From: Chitinilyticum piscinae
GTDB taxonomy: Bacteria; Pseudomonadota; Gammaproteobacteria; Burkholderiales; Chitinibacteraceae
Reading direction: 5' to 3'
Assembly: GCF_015223195.1 (NCBI RefSeq)
Contig: NZ_JADFUA010000009.1
Location: forward strand, 62,001-126,000
Length of the DNA: 64,000 bases
The first letter of the stretch is position 1. Each line of letters starts with the position of its first letter. Both the position numbers and the translations under genes were made by a program. This document shows, in pieces, positions 18,432-26,372 of this stretch. The notes below the pieces were generated by a model, which was not told the origin of the DNA, searched no databases, and was given only the letters and a program-made list of their open reading frames with translations.

Positions 18432-19090
18432 AGCCTCTTTACCTGGATTTTCATCGTTCACGTCAGGTTGTTCCCTGGCTGGGTCTGTTACTGATCGCCG
18501 CTGGAGTGGTGGCGCTGCTCAGCGTCATGACACAACTGGATGTTGTCGCCCAGCAACGCATCCAGCTGCAACAGGACGAAGACAATATTGCCCTGCAACT
18601 GCGACGCACTCAGACTCAGCAGCAGAATCAGCAGGCATCCTCCCCGCAGAATATGAAGCAGGTCGAATTGCGTACTGCACAGCTTTATTCTCCCAGGCCG
18701 TTACTGGATGATCTCGGCGCGCACTGGGCATCTGATGTGGCCTTCCTGCGCCTGGATCTGGACAGCACAGCCCGCAATGCCAAACTGGAACTCGAAGCCC
18801 GCGACCTGAATCAGCTGCTGCTGTTTATCGACCGGCTCGAGGCCACACCAGGCATCGACCTCGTGACACTGGCGCGTAGCGGCGCCAAACCGAATGATCC
18901 ATTCCGGCCTGTGCAGGCATCGCTGGAAGTCAATTGGCGCAAAGCGTCTGAATTTGCGAACACTCACAACCCCTTTGCCAGCGCAGCATCGGCTGCATCC
19001 AAAGCATCGGCGGCATCCCTAGCCCTGCGGGCAACTCCGGCAGCGGGCAGCAAACCCGCTCAGGGCTCCAGCGCGCGAGGCGGCCGATGA
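18428..19090 (+). CDS. PilN-like inner-membrane assembly protein
   Basis: 220 residues, overlapping the previous gene by four bases. The short cytoplasmic N terminus (MKPLYLDFHRSR) resembles the PilN segment that binds PilM. One membrane helix (~14-36) follows, then a Gln-rich coiled coil (~40-80) and a ferredoxin-like domain to ~175. The tail after ~180 is Ala/Ser-rich (repeats of AASAASKASAAS). It should sit in the periplasm as half of a PilN/PilO or GspL/GspM dimer. Confidence 0.65.
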   Translation: MKPLYLDFHRSRQVVPWLGLLLIAAGVVALLSVMTQLDVVAQQRIQLQQDEDNIALQLRRTQTQQQNQQASSPQNMKQVELRTAQLYSPRPLLDDLGAHWASDVAFLRLDLDSTARNAKLELEARDLNQLLLFIDRLEATPGIDLVTLARSGAKPNDPFRPVQASLEVNWRKASEFANTHNPFASAASAASKASAASLALRATPAAGSKPAQGSSARGGR

Positions 19091-19617
19091 ACAAGTCACA
19101 ACTGCAATGGTATCTGCGTCAGCTACCGCGTTATGGCGGTTTGCTGGCACTGGTCGGCCTCGGCCTGCTCGTGCTCTCCGGGATTCTGTATCTGCAGAAA
19201 TTGCAGCCTGCCCAGCTCTCGCTGCAGACTCGCGAGCTGGATCTGGAGCGCCAGTTCAACCGGCTGCGCAGCATGCCAGTAGCAAGTGCTGCCGCACCAG
19301 CACTCGGAGAAATGCTGCTCAACCAGCCGGAAACCTACACGTTCTTCCTGCGACGACTCAATCACCTGAATGAACAATACCGGATTGTTCCCGTACAGAT
19401 GGATTACAAGACCAGCCTGGAACAGGATGGTCACTTTGTGCGCTACAGCATCCAGTTCGGCGCCACGACCACCTACATGCAACTCGACCTCTGGGCTCGA
19501 ACACTGGAAGCTATCCCCGGCGTACGCATCGAATCCATCAACCTGAGCCGCAGCCAGATTGGGGATGAACAGCTTACCGCACAGATTCAGCTCTCCTATC
19601 TGACGGAGGTGCGCTGA
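19087..19617 (+). CDS. PilO/GspM-like inner-membrane assembly protein
   Basis: 176 residues, overlapping the PilN-like gene by four bases. One N-terminal membrane helix (~18-36), a coiled-coil stretch (~40-65) and a C-terminal ferredoxin-like domain with HFVRYSIQFGATTTYMQLDLWARTLEAIPG, a pattern seen in PilO and GspM. It probably pairs with the preceding protein and sets the ring between platform and secretin. Identification rests on topology, size and order. Confidence 0.65.
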   Translation: MNKSQLQWYLRQLPRYGGLLALVGLGLLVLSGILYLQKLQPAQLSLQTRELDLERQFNRLRSMPVASAAAPALGEMLLNQPETYTFFLRRLNHLNEQYRIVPVQMDYKTSLEQDGHFVRYSIQFGATTTYMQLDLWARTLEAIPGVRIESINLSRSQIGDEQLTAQIQLSYLTEVR

Positions 19618-19619
19618 TC

Positions 19620-20153
19620 ATGATGTCAAAACCGCTGCTGGCCGCATTGCTCGTGACCGCCGGACTAACCATCTTTGCCTGGTGGCAGGATAAGGAAGAA
19701 GCAGCCCCGGAGCTCGATGCGCCTGCACGCCCGGCCCGCACCGCAGCGAGTTCGGCAAGCCATGCCAGTATGGCAAGTGCGGCACAGCACAGCACAATAG
19801 CCAGTCGAGCCAGTGCTGCAAGCTCTGTCATTGTGAACCTTTTCCCCCGGCAGAACTGGGCGCCACCGCCAACACCGACTCCAGTTCCACCACCACCACC
19901 ACCACCGACCGCGCCACCACTTCCCTTCGTAATAGTGGCTAGCTGGCACGATAGCGGGATTGACCAGTATTTCGTTGAAGCCCAAGGCCAGCAGATCTTG
20001 CTGTGCAATACCTGTAACAGTATGGGGCGGATTCACCCGGGTGAAACCTTGCTAGGCGTCTATCGGCTCGACAAGCTCGAGCGCAACATGATCACCTTCA
20101 CCTATTTGCCTTTGAATCAGCAGCAACAGCTGCCCACAGGAGGAACGCCATGA
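19620..20153 (+). CDS. PilP/MshK/GspC-like periplasmic link protein
   Basis: 177 residues. GGAGG lies upstream of a double ATG (19620, 19623). One N-terminal membrane helix (~5-22) is followed by an Ala/Ser-rich spacer (~40-68) and a proline run (PTPTPVPPPPPPPTAPPLP, ~85-103). The C-terminal domain (~104-170) has two cysteines (LLCNTCNS) and ends GVYRLDKLERNMITFTYLP. A short beta-rich domain after a Pro-rich spacer is what PilP and GspC use to contact the secretin. It is the last inner-membrane gene before the secretin. No close named family is recognised. Confidence 0.55.
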   Translation: MMSKPLLAALLVTAGLTIFAWWQDKEEAAPELDAPARPARTAASSASHASMASAAQHSTIASRASAASSVIVNLFPRQNWAPPPTPTPVPPPPPPPTAPPLPFVIVASWHDSGIDQYFVEAQGQQILLCNTCNSMGRIHPGETLLGVYRLDKLERNMITFTYLPLNQQQQLPTGGTP

Positions 20154-22132
20154 AGCGTGCCCTGATTTATTCGATGCTCAGCGTAAGCATCCTCGCCGGC
20201 TGTGCTGCCGATATGGCGCGCAAGGAGGCCGAAAGCCTGATCGTACAGGGAGATCCTGAAAGCGGCCTGCGCGTACTGAAGGATAAGATCGCCAGCTATC
20301 CGGAAGATATTCCGCTACGAACCGCCTATGCGTCGCAACTGAACAATTACCTGGCCCGGCTGCAGGCCGAGGGTGATGCCGCGCGTCTGGCCGGCAATAC
20401 GGCGGTTGCCATCAGCAAATACCAGCTGATCCTCTCCTGGGATCCGAACAATACCCGGGCCCGCGAAAGCGTGCGCATGATCGAACTTGGCGTCCGGCAT
20501 AACTCCATGCTGGCCTATGCCAATTCGGTCAAGGACACCCAACCCAAGGAGGCACTGGGAATAGCCCAGCAAATTCTCAAAGATGATCCAGGCAACAAAC
20601 AGGCCCGTACACTCTACTACTACGCTGAAGGAAAACTCAGCAAGCAAGCACTCAAGCCGACACTGGCCGCCAATCTGCAAAGCCCCATTTCGCTGCAGTT
20701 CCGCGATCAGCCGCTGATGAGCGTGTTCGAGATCATTTCCCGCGCCGCCAATGTCAACTTCATCTTTGACAAGGATGTGCCGCCCAACCTCAAGGCCACC
20801 ATCTTTGCCCGCAATACCACGGTTGAGGATGTCATCAATCTGTTGTTGACCACCAACCAGCTTGATCGCAAGATCCTCAACGAAAACACGATCCTCATTT
20901 TCCCGAAGCGGCCGGACAAGGACCGGGATTACAAGGATCTGACCATGCGCACCTTCTACCTGAACAACGCCGACCCCAAGCAGGTTCTGGCGATGATCAA
21001 GCAGATGATCAAGACACGGGATGTCTACATCGACGAACGCCTCAACATGCTGGTGATGCGCGATACGCCTGAAGCCATTGCGGTCGCGGAACGCCTGATT
21101 GCAGCCCAGGATCTGCCGATGCCGGAAGTTGAGCTCGATGTGCAAATCCTTGAAGTCAACAGCTCAGACGTACTCAACTTGGGTATCGAATATCCAGGAT
21201 CGGTATCTGCGACTGTGTTTGACCCTAACTACGGTACATCTGGCCCTATAAAGGACTTGCTCGCAGCCGGCAAAGTGATGCTTAACCATATCAATAACAT
21301 CAACAGCAGTGATGTATTGGTCAATCTCGGAAGCCCGACGGTTACAGCCAACCTCCAACAGGTCAGCAATAACGGCAATATTCTGGCCAACCCCAAGATC
21401 CGCGTGAAAAACAAGGACAAGGCCAAGGTGGTCATTGGTGAACGCGTACCAGTAGTAACCACCACCAACTCCAACGGGGTGGTGACCGAGAACATCAATT
21501 ATCAGGATATCGGCCTGACGCTGAATGTTGAACCGGCGCTGTCGCAGGATACCGATGTCAGCGTCAAGCTGAGCCTGGAGGTCTCGAACATCACCAAGCA
21601 GATCGTGACCAAGAGTGGCCTGGTGGCGTACCAGATCGGCACCCGACGCGCAGAAACCAATATGTCGGTACGTGATGGCGAGACACAGGTACTGGCAGGG
21701 CTGCTGAACAAGGTGGACAAGAACGATGGCTCGGGGCTGCCCTTCCTGAGCTCGATTCCGCTGCTTGACCGGATTGCCGGCACCAAGAAAACCCAGAATG
21801 ACCGCACCGAAATCGTCATGCTGATCACCCCGCGTCTCGTCAAGACACTGAATCCGCCGCCGTCGCACATCATGGAGTTTGAGAGCGGCACCGAAGGAGG
21901 CATCAATACCGATGCCCTCCGGCTGCGCTCCGCATCCACCATCAGCATCTCGTCACAGGGCGGGCAAAGTAATTATGTCCCGCCGGCTCCGCCCCCTGCT
22001 CCGGCACCGGTTCAGGCTGCAACACCCGCGCCGGCGACACAGAGCATACCGGCCAATGCGGAACCGCAGCATCCGGCACCGACTCCCACACCTGAAAACA
22101 AGGGCTATGGTGGTGGCATGGGACGGCGCTAA
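20150..22132 (+). CDS. gspD: Outer-membrane secretin, GspD/MshL-like lipoprotein
   Basis: 660 residues, overlapping the previous gene by four bases. A lipoprotein signal peptide ends LAGC (lipid on Cys18), so the secretin may reach the outer membrane without a separate pilotin. Residues ~25-165 form TPR-like helices (SGLRVLKDKIASYPEDIPLR; AVAISKYQLILSWDPNN), unusual for a plain GspD. An N0/STN-like domain (~175-255) and an N1 domain with FYLNNADPKQVLAMIKQM follow. The secretin barrel domain spans ~340-575: LANPKIRVKNKDKAKV, VQ/YQDIGLTLNVEPAL, and the end box TEIVMLITPRLV. The tail is Pro/Ala-rich with a Gly-rich end. It forms the exit pore. Confidence 0.9.
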   Translation: MKRALIYSMLSVSILAGCAADMARKEAESLIVQGDPESGLRVLKDKIASYPEDIPLRTAYASQLNNYLARLQAEGDAARLAGNTAVAISKYQLILSWDPNNTRARESVRMIELGVRHNSMLAYANSVKDTQPKEALGIAQQILKDDPGNKQARTLYYYAEGKLSKQALKPTLAANLQSPISLQFRDQPLMSVFEIISRAANVNFIFDKDVPPNLKATIFARNTTVEDVINLLLTTNQLDRKILNENTILIFPKRPDKDRDYKDLTMRTFYLNNADPKQVLAMIKQMIKTRDVYIDERLNMLVMRDTPEAIAVAERLIAAQDLPMPEVELDVQILEVNSSDVLNLGIEYPGSVSATVFDPNYGTSGPIKDLLAAGKVMLNHINNINSSDVLVNLGSPTVTANLQQVSNNGNILANPKIRVKNKDKAKVVIGERVPVVTTTNSNGVVTENINYQDIGLTLNVEPALSQDTDVSVKLSLEVSNITKQIVTKSGLVAYQIGTRRAETNMSVRDGETQVLAGLLNKVDKNDGSGLPFLSSIPLLDRIAGTKKTQNDRTEIVMLITPRLVKTLNPPPSHIMEFESGTEGGINTDALRLRSASTISISSQGGQSNYVPPAPPPAPAPVQAATPAPATQSIPANAEPQHPAPTPTPENKGYGGGMGRR

Positions 22133-22135
22133 ACC

Positions 22136-22618
22136 GTGAGCATGATGGCAAATCAACGCGGCTTCACGCTGATCGAGCTGATGGTAACCCTCACCATTCT
22201 GGCCGTACTCGCCAGCGTGGCGCTGCCCTTGTCGCAGATTGCGGCCACCCGCAACCGCGAGGATCAGCTGCGGCAGGCTCTGGCTCAGATACGCACCGGC
22301 ATCGATGACTACAAGAAAGCTGCCGATGAAGGCCGTGTGCGCAAAAACCTCGACGATACCGGCTACCCGCCAACGCTGCAGACACTGGTTGACGGCGTGA
22401 AGGATGCCAAGGACCCGTCCGGCAAAATGATCTACTTCCTGCGTCGCATTCCACGTGACCCCTTCTGCGACTGCCCGCAGCAGAGCAATGCAGAAACCTG
22501 GGGCTTGCGCAGCTATGCCAGCGCGCCCGATTCGCCGGAAGCAGGCAAGGATGTATTCGACGTGTATTCCAACTCGCGCGCCATCGGTCTGAACGGCGTG
22601 CCGTATCGCGAATGGTAA
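22136..22618 (+). CDS. Pseudopilin-like protein 1
   Basis: 160 residues from GTG 22136; ATGs at 22142 and 22145 are equally possible starts. The prepilin site RGFTLIELMVTLTILAVLASVALP has Glu at +5. The globular part resembles GspG in its helix and loop (IDDYKKAADEGRVRKN, YPPTLQTLVDGV) and carries a CDC motif (DPFCDCPQ). It is likely a minor pseudopilin at the tip of the filament. Its stop overlaps the next start. Confidence 0.8.
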   Translation: MSMMANQRGFTLIELMVTLTILAVLASVALPLSQIAATRNREDQLRQALAQIRTGIDDYKKAADEGRVRKNLDDTGYPPTLQTLVDGVKDAKDPSGKMIYFLRRIPRDPFCDCPQQSNAETWGLRSYASAPDSPEAGKDVFDVYSNSRAIGLNGVPYREW

Positions 22619-23022
22619 AGCGCATGTTACGCAAGCCCACTGCCCGCTCTTCGCGCCTGCTGCGCATGGGCTTCACGCTGATCGAACTGCTGGTGGTACT
22701 GGCCATCATGGCCAGCTTACTCACGCTGGTGGTACCACGCTATTTCCAGCAAACCGACCGCGCGGCCGAAACGGTGCTCAAGCACAATCTGGTCGCGGTG
22801 CGCGATGCGATTGACAAGTTCTTTGCCGACACCGGCCGCTACCCGGCTTCACTACAGGAGCTGGTTGACCGCAAGTACCTGCGCGAGATCCCGCTGGATC
22901 CGGTAACCAATCGCCGCGACAGCTGGGTCATCGTTCCGCCGGAAAATGGCACGGGGGTATATGACCTGAAATCCGGGGCCGACGGGGCCGACAAGAATGG
23001 TTCGCCGTACAACAGCTGGTAA
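22612..23022 (+). CDS. Pseudopilin-like protein 2
   Basis: 136 residues, start seven bases inside the previous gene. A long basic leader (~19 residues) precedes MGFTLIELLVVLAIMASLLTLVVP, a classic prepilin site. The body follows the GspG pattern: VRDAIDKFFADTGRYPASLQELVDRKYLREIPLDP. The C terminus (SGADGADKNGSPYNSW) is Gly/Asp-rich, as in calcium-binding GspG loops. It is another filament subunit. Confidence 0.82.
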   Translation: MVKRMLRKPTARSSRLLRMGFTLIELLVVLAIMASLLTLVVPRYFQQTDRAAETVLKHNLVAVRDAIDKFFADTGRYPASLQELVDRKYLREIPLDPVTNRRDSWVIVPPENGTGVYDLKSGADGADKNGSPYNSW

Positions 23023-23485
23023 GCAGCAGGGCTTCGCCTATGGCTGGGTCCTGATGTTGGTTCTGGTCATGGGCGTTTACCTAGCCGAAGTCGGTGAAGT
23101 CTGGCAGACACGCATCAAGCGCGCCCGTGAAGCCGAGCTGATCCGCATCGGCGACGAGGTTCGCCGTGCAGTCAAAGCCTATACCGAGCAGAACACCGGT
23201 CAGGGTACACAGTACCCCAAGGAACTGGCCGATCTGGTCAAGGATCCGCGCATGCCCGTAACCAAACGCTACCTGCGCCGGGTGTATAAGGATCCGATTA
23301 CCGGCGAAGATTTCCAGCTGATTCCTGCTCCCGGCGGGGGCTTCATGGGTGTGTACAGTAAATCGACGGAAAAGCCGCTCAAGCAGGACAACTTCCCCTC
23401 CGAGTACAGCTCATTCAAGGACAAGCCCAGTTACACCGAATGGCGCTTTGCCCACTGGCCACAGGGCAATAGCGGCAGACGATAG
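22997..23485 (+). CDS. Pseudopilin-like protein 3 (atypical cleavage site)
   Basis: 162 residues, overlapping the previous gene by 26 bases. A basic leader is followed by QQGFAYGWVLMLVLVMGVYLAE. The hydrophobic segment is prepilin-like, but the usual Glu at +5 is missing (Gly-Trp there), as in GspK-type subunits, which can lack it. The body has IGDEVRRAVKAYTEQNTGQGTQYPKELADLV and a loop with DPRMPVTKRYLRRVYKDPITGEDF. It may cap the pseudopilus. It is the last gene of the operon. Confidence 0.7.
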   Translation: MVRRTTAGKQQGFAYGWVLMLVLVMGVYLAEVGEVWQTRIKRAREAELIRIGDEVRRAVKAYTEQNTGQGTQYPKELADLVKDPRMPVTKRYLRRVYKDPITGEDFQLIPAPGGGFMGVYSKSTEKPLKQDNFPSEYSSFKDKPSYTEWRFAHWPQGNSGRR

Positions 23486-23495
23486 TACATGGCAC

Positions 23496-23542
23496 TGTAT
23501 ATGCACACAGGCTTTTATTTAAAAAGCCTGCAGCAGCATACC
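23496..23542. repeat. 47-nt GGTAT-N37-ATACC element, copy 3 (one mismatch)
   Basis: TGTAT at 23496-23500 (one mismatch) and ATACC at 23538-23542, total 47 nt, between the converging secretion operon and nadM-Nudix genes. It contains the stem CAGGCTTTT / AAAAGCCTG, which probably also serves as a bidirectional terminator. Confidence 0.5.
23508..23532. terminator. Bidirectional terminator inside element copy 3
   Basis: Inverted repeat CAGGCTTTT, a short AT-rich centre, AAAAAGCCTG between two converging genes. The T/A runs are inside the stem, so activity is likely moderate. Confidence 0.5.
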
Positions 23543-23556
23543 CAAACACCTGCCGA

Positions 23557-24615
23557 TCAGATCTGGCCGAGAAACCAGTTCACGATGTAGAAGTGATCCT
23601 CGAACAGCTCCGCTTCCATACGCTGGAATTCGTACAGCGGTACCCATTTGGCACGATCCGCATCGTCGCTGCCGCGCACCTTGGGCAACCCCTCCCCGGT
23701 CGGCGTCAGCTCGATCAGATAGGCATGCGTGATGGTACGGCCCCGCAAACTGCGCCGGGGGTGATCGAACACCCGGCTGGCGCGTATCGATCCCGCCAGT
23801 ACCGGAGCCGGCACTTTCAGCCGGGTTTCCTCGCGCAATTCGCGGATCGCCGCATCGCGGATCGGCTCGTTCTGGTCGACAAAACCGCCCGGCAAGGCCC
23901 ACAGCCCCTTGCCCGGCAGATTCTTGCGCCGGATCAGCAGAATATGGCCGGAATGGATGACCACCGCATCGGCCGTGACAAAGGTTGGCGGGTATGGCGC
24001 TACGGCCCAGGACTGGCGAAAAGCCTGTACATAGCGCCATTCTTCCTCGAGCTGGGCATAGGTTTCCGTATGCCGGAAGGCGTCGAGCCAGGCAAACACC
24101 GGCACCGGCAACTGCGCCACGCAATCGGCAAAGCCACTACCCTGCTTATCCCACAACACCCAGCGGATCGCTGAAGCCTGCACATCCGCCACCTCGGGTA
24201 CCTCGACACGCGGCCATTGCGGAAACAGGTCCAGATAATACGAGGCGCGGCTCTGGCTGCAGCCAATGATGCCCACCCGGAACTCGGTCGCACGCTGCTC
24301 GACACTGGCGGTATCTACCGCCACCACCTTGTCGACCAGACTCTGTACCTCGGTGACCCATTGCTGGTCGTTGTACATGCGATCCGAGCAACCTACGACG
24401 AACACGCGCGCCTGCTCCTCGGTGGTCAGTGCCGCGCGGATCAGCTGCTCACGTTCGGCGACATTGAAGGGATTGCGCGGGCTGCGCGCCTGCCGCGCCG
24501 AGCCGCAGATGATGATGAGCTTGCCCGCCTGCGCCAGCGCCTGACGCACCACGGCAAGATGGCCGGCATGAAAGGGCTGGAAGCGGCCGATGAACACCAG
24601 ATAATCGAATTTCAT
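23557..24615 (-). CDS. nadM: Bifunctional nicotinamide-nucleotide adenylyltransferase / Nudix hydrolase
   Basis: 352 residues from the ATG at 24615 with AGGAAG upstream; a start 24 bases further out lacks one. The N-terminal ~190 residues are a nucleotidyltransferase: FIGRFQPFHAGH (HxGH motif), then GSARQARSPRNPF. The C-terminal ~150 residues are a Nudix domain with the box GGFVDQNEPIRDAAIRELREE. The fusion is the known NadM-Nudix enzyme. The first domain makes NAD from NMN and ATP; the second cleaves ADP-ribose or a related nucleotide. It lies just downstream of nadA on the same strand, so both serve NAD metabolism, though a terminator lies between them. Confidence 0.92.
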   Translation of the reverse strand: MKFDYLVFIGRFQPFHAGHLAVVRQALAQAGKLIIICGSARQARSPRNPFNVAEREQLIRAALTTEEQARVFVVGCSDRMYNDQQWVTEVQSLVDKVVAVDTASVEQRATEFRVGIIGCSQSRASYYLDLFPQWPRVEVPEVADVQASAIRWVLWDKQGSGFADCVAQLPVPVFAWLDAFRHTETYAQLEEEWRYVQAFRQSWAVAPYPPTFVTADAVVIHSGHILLIRRKNLPGKGLWALPGGFVDQNEPIRDAAIRELREETRLKVPAPVLAGSIRASRVFDHPRRSLRGRTITHAYLIELTPTGEGLPKVRGSDDADRAKWVPLYEFQRMEAELFEDHFYIVNWFLGQI

Positions 24616-24641
24616 GTTCTTCCTGTTCCTGATCGGCAATG

Positions 24642-24667
24642 AAAAAGGGCGACCGAGTCGCCCTTTG
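24642..24667 (-). terminator. Terminator of nadA
   Basis: On the minus strand: stem AAAGGGCGAC / GTCGCCCTTT with loop TCG, followed by TTTT. It lies between nadA and the nadM-Nudix gene, so read-through would be needed for co-transcription. Confidence 0.8.
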
Positions 24668-24674
24668 CCACTGA

Positions 24675-25592
24675 TTACTGGTAGTAGCGCTTGGAGAAAT
24701 CGAGCATGCGTTCGATCGGCAAGCGCGCGGCGTCCATCAGCTCCGGCGTCAGGTAATCAATCTCGATGCCACCCTCGCCACGTTGTGCGCGCTCGACTGC
24801 GGCAATGGTGTTCATCTTCATGTACGGGCAGGAATTGCACTGGCAACCGGCGTAGATCGGCGCCTGCTGGATGTTCAGGTCCGGACGGGCCTGGTGCATG
24901 TTGTAGAGAATGCCGTCCTCGGTCGCGACAAAGATCGTCGCATCGGGCTCTTTATCGAATGTCTTGATCCAGTTGAGCATGCCGGAAGTCGAGCCGACGT
25001 AATCGGCCTGCTGCAGCACGGGCAGCGGGGATTCCGGGTGCGCGATCAGGTATTTGGCAGTAGAAACTGCGGCAAAGGCTTCATCCAGTGCCGCTTGGTT
25101 GAATTTGTCGTGCACTTCGCACACCGCCGACCACAGCGGCATGTCGTAGCCGTACTGGAAGTTGAGATACGCGCCCATATTGCGGTCAGGCGAGAAGATC
25201 ACCTTCTTGCCCTCGGCGTAGATGCTGGCAATCAGGTCATCGACGTTGCGGCTGGTACAGATCCAGTCAGACAGTGCCTTGTGCTCGGCCGAGCTGTTGA
25301 TGTACGACACGTGCACGTAATCGGGGTGTTCTTCACGCCACTTTTTCAGCGCAACCACATCGGTTTGCGTCACCAGCGAACAGGTCGAACCGGAATCAGG
25401 GAGGATCACCTTGGCGCCCGGGTTCAGAATCTTGGCGGTTTCGGCCATGAAACGCACACCGGCAAACACGATGACATCGGCGCCGCATTCCTTGGCATAC
25501 AGCGACAATTCCAGACTGTCGCCGACCTTGTCAGCCATCTGCTGAATTTCGGGATGGGTATAGTAATGGGCAAGCGTGACCACTTTGGCCAT
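24675..25592 (-). CDS. nadA: Quinolinate synthase
   Basis: 305 residues from the ATG at 25592 with GGAGGAG five bases upstream. It condenses iminoaspartate with dihydroxyacetone phosphate to quinolinate, the first committed intermediate of NAD. Visible family blocks: LAHYYTHPEIQ near the N terminus, FAGVRFMAETAKILNP, SYINSSAEHKALSDWICTSRN, FSPDRNMGAYL, the triad-like HPESP, and CQCNSCPYMKMNT. The cysteines in GSTCSLV, CTSRN/AVCE and CQCNSC would supply the [4Fe-4S] ligands. At 305 residues it is a short form, lacking the ~40 residue N-terminal extension of E. coli NadA. No nadB or nadC is in the window. Confidence 0.93.
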   Translation of the reverse strand: MAKVVTLAHYYTHPEIQQMADKVGDSLELSLYAKECGADVIVFAGVRFMAETAKILNPGAKVILPDSGSTCSLVTQTDVVALKKWREEHPDYVHVSYINSSAEHKALSDWICTSRNVDDLIASIYAEGKKVIFSPDRNMGAYLNFQYGYDMPLWSAVCEVHDKFNQAALDEAFAAVSTAKYLIAHPESPLPVLQQADYVGSTSGMLNWIKTFDKEPDATIFVATEDGILYNMHQARPDLNIQQAPIYAGCQCNSCPYMKMNTIAAVERAQRGEGGIEIDYLTPELMDAARLPIERMLDFSKRYYQ

Positions 25593-25803
25593 GGGAACTC
25601 CTCCGGGCAAGAATGGGCGGGCTATCCCGCACCAGGCAACGCCCTTGCTTGCTCAATAAAATGAGAGAACGCGGCAAGGGCAACAGGGTATGCCCTCGAC
25701 AACCGCACTGCGAATCCCGCAGCACCCGAGCATGGCCGCGATCATACGCCGATTTGCCGCCCGCGACAGCCCGCCGGAATGCAACAAAGCGTAGCCTGGA
25801 TGG

Positions 25804-26268
25804 TTAAATCGCCGCCGCTGCTGCCCGATATCGCAGTTCGATCCAGCAATCCAGATTCTGCAATACCGTGCGCACCAGCACCTCGCCCCAGGGCAGGTGA
25901 AAGCGGACGACCGGATTACTGCGCTCATCCGGCCCGCGCCCGAGCTGGCGGGACAACAGGCGTACCAGCAGATCGCGCTCCGCCTCACAGCCCGGAGCCT
26001 GTGGTTTAACCGAGTCATCCCAGACCGCCTGGCAATAACCGTCCAGCCAGCGCAAGTGCACACTGCACCGGCCCTCCTCGTCGCGCAGCAGGATGACCCG
26101 CCAGCGCTTGCCGGCCCACAGGCCTGAGCCATCGAGCACATAATCTCCCTCAGCATCTCGTAGCCACGGCCTGGCCGGCTCTGCACCGTTCAGCAAAGGG
26201 CCGGATAATGGGAACTCTGACGCGCTCACCTCGCCCGTCGCCAGATCAATCGCCAAAACGTGGTTCAT
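25804..26268 (-). CDS. Hypothetical protein
   Basis: 154 residues from the ATG at 26268 with a run of seven G as ribosome-binding site. No signal peptide and no membrane helix. The protein is soluble and Trp/Arg-rich, with the segments MNHVLAIDLATGEV, LWAGKRWRVILLRDEEGRCSVHLRWLDGYCQAVW and FHLPWGEVLVRTVLQNLDCWIELR. It looks like a compact mixed alpha/beta cytoplasmic protein. No family is recognised. The neighbours nadA and the divergent aminotransferase give no clue. Confidence 0.6.
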   Translation of the reverse strand: MNHVLAIDLATGEVSASEFPLSGPLLNGAEPARPWLRDAEGDYVLDGSGLWAGKRWRVILLRDEEGRCSVHLRWLDGYCQAVWDDSVKPQAPGCEAERDLLVRLLSRQLGRGPDERSNPVVRFHLPWGEVLVRTVLQNLDCWIELRYRAAAAAI

Positions 26269-26372
26269 CACCCCCCCTGTGTTGCGCCCTTGCTGCATGG
26301 CAGCAGATTTGTTTTACCCTGCGGCAAGGCCAGCCATAATAAAGCCGTCGCCCTCCTTTCGCCGAGATTATC

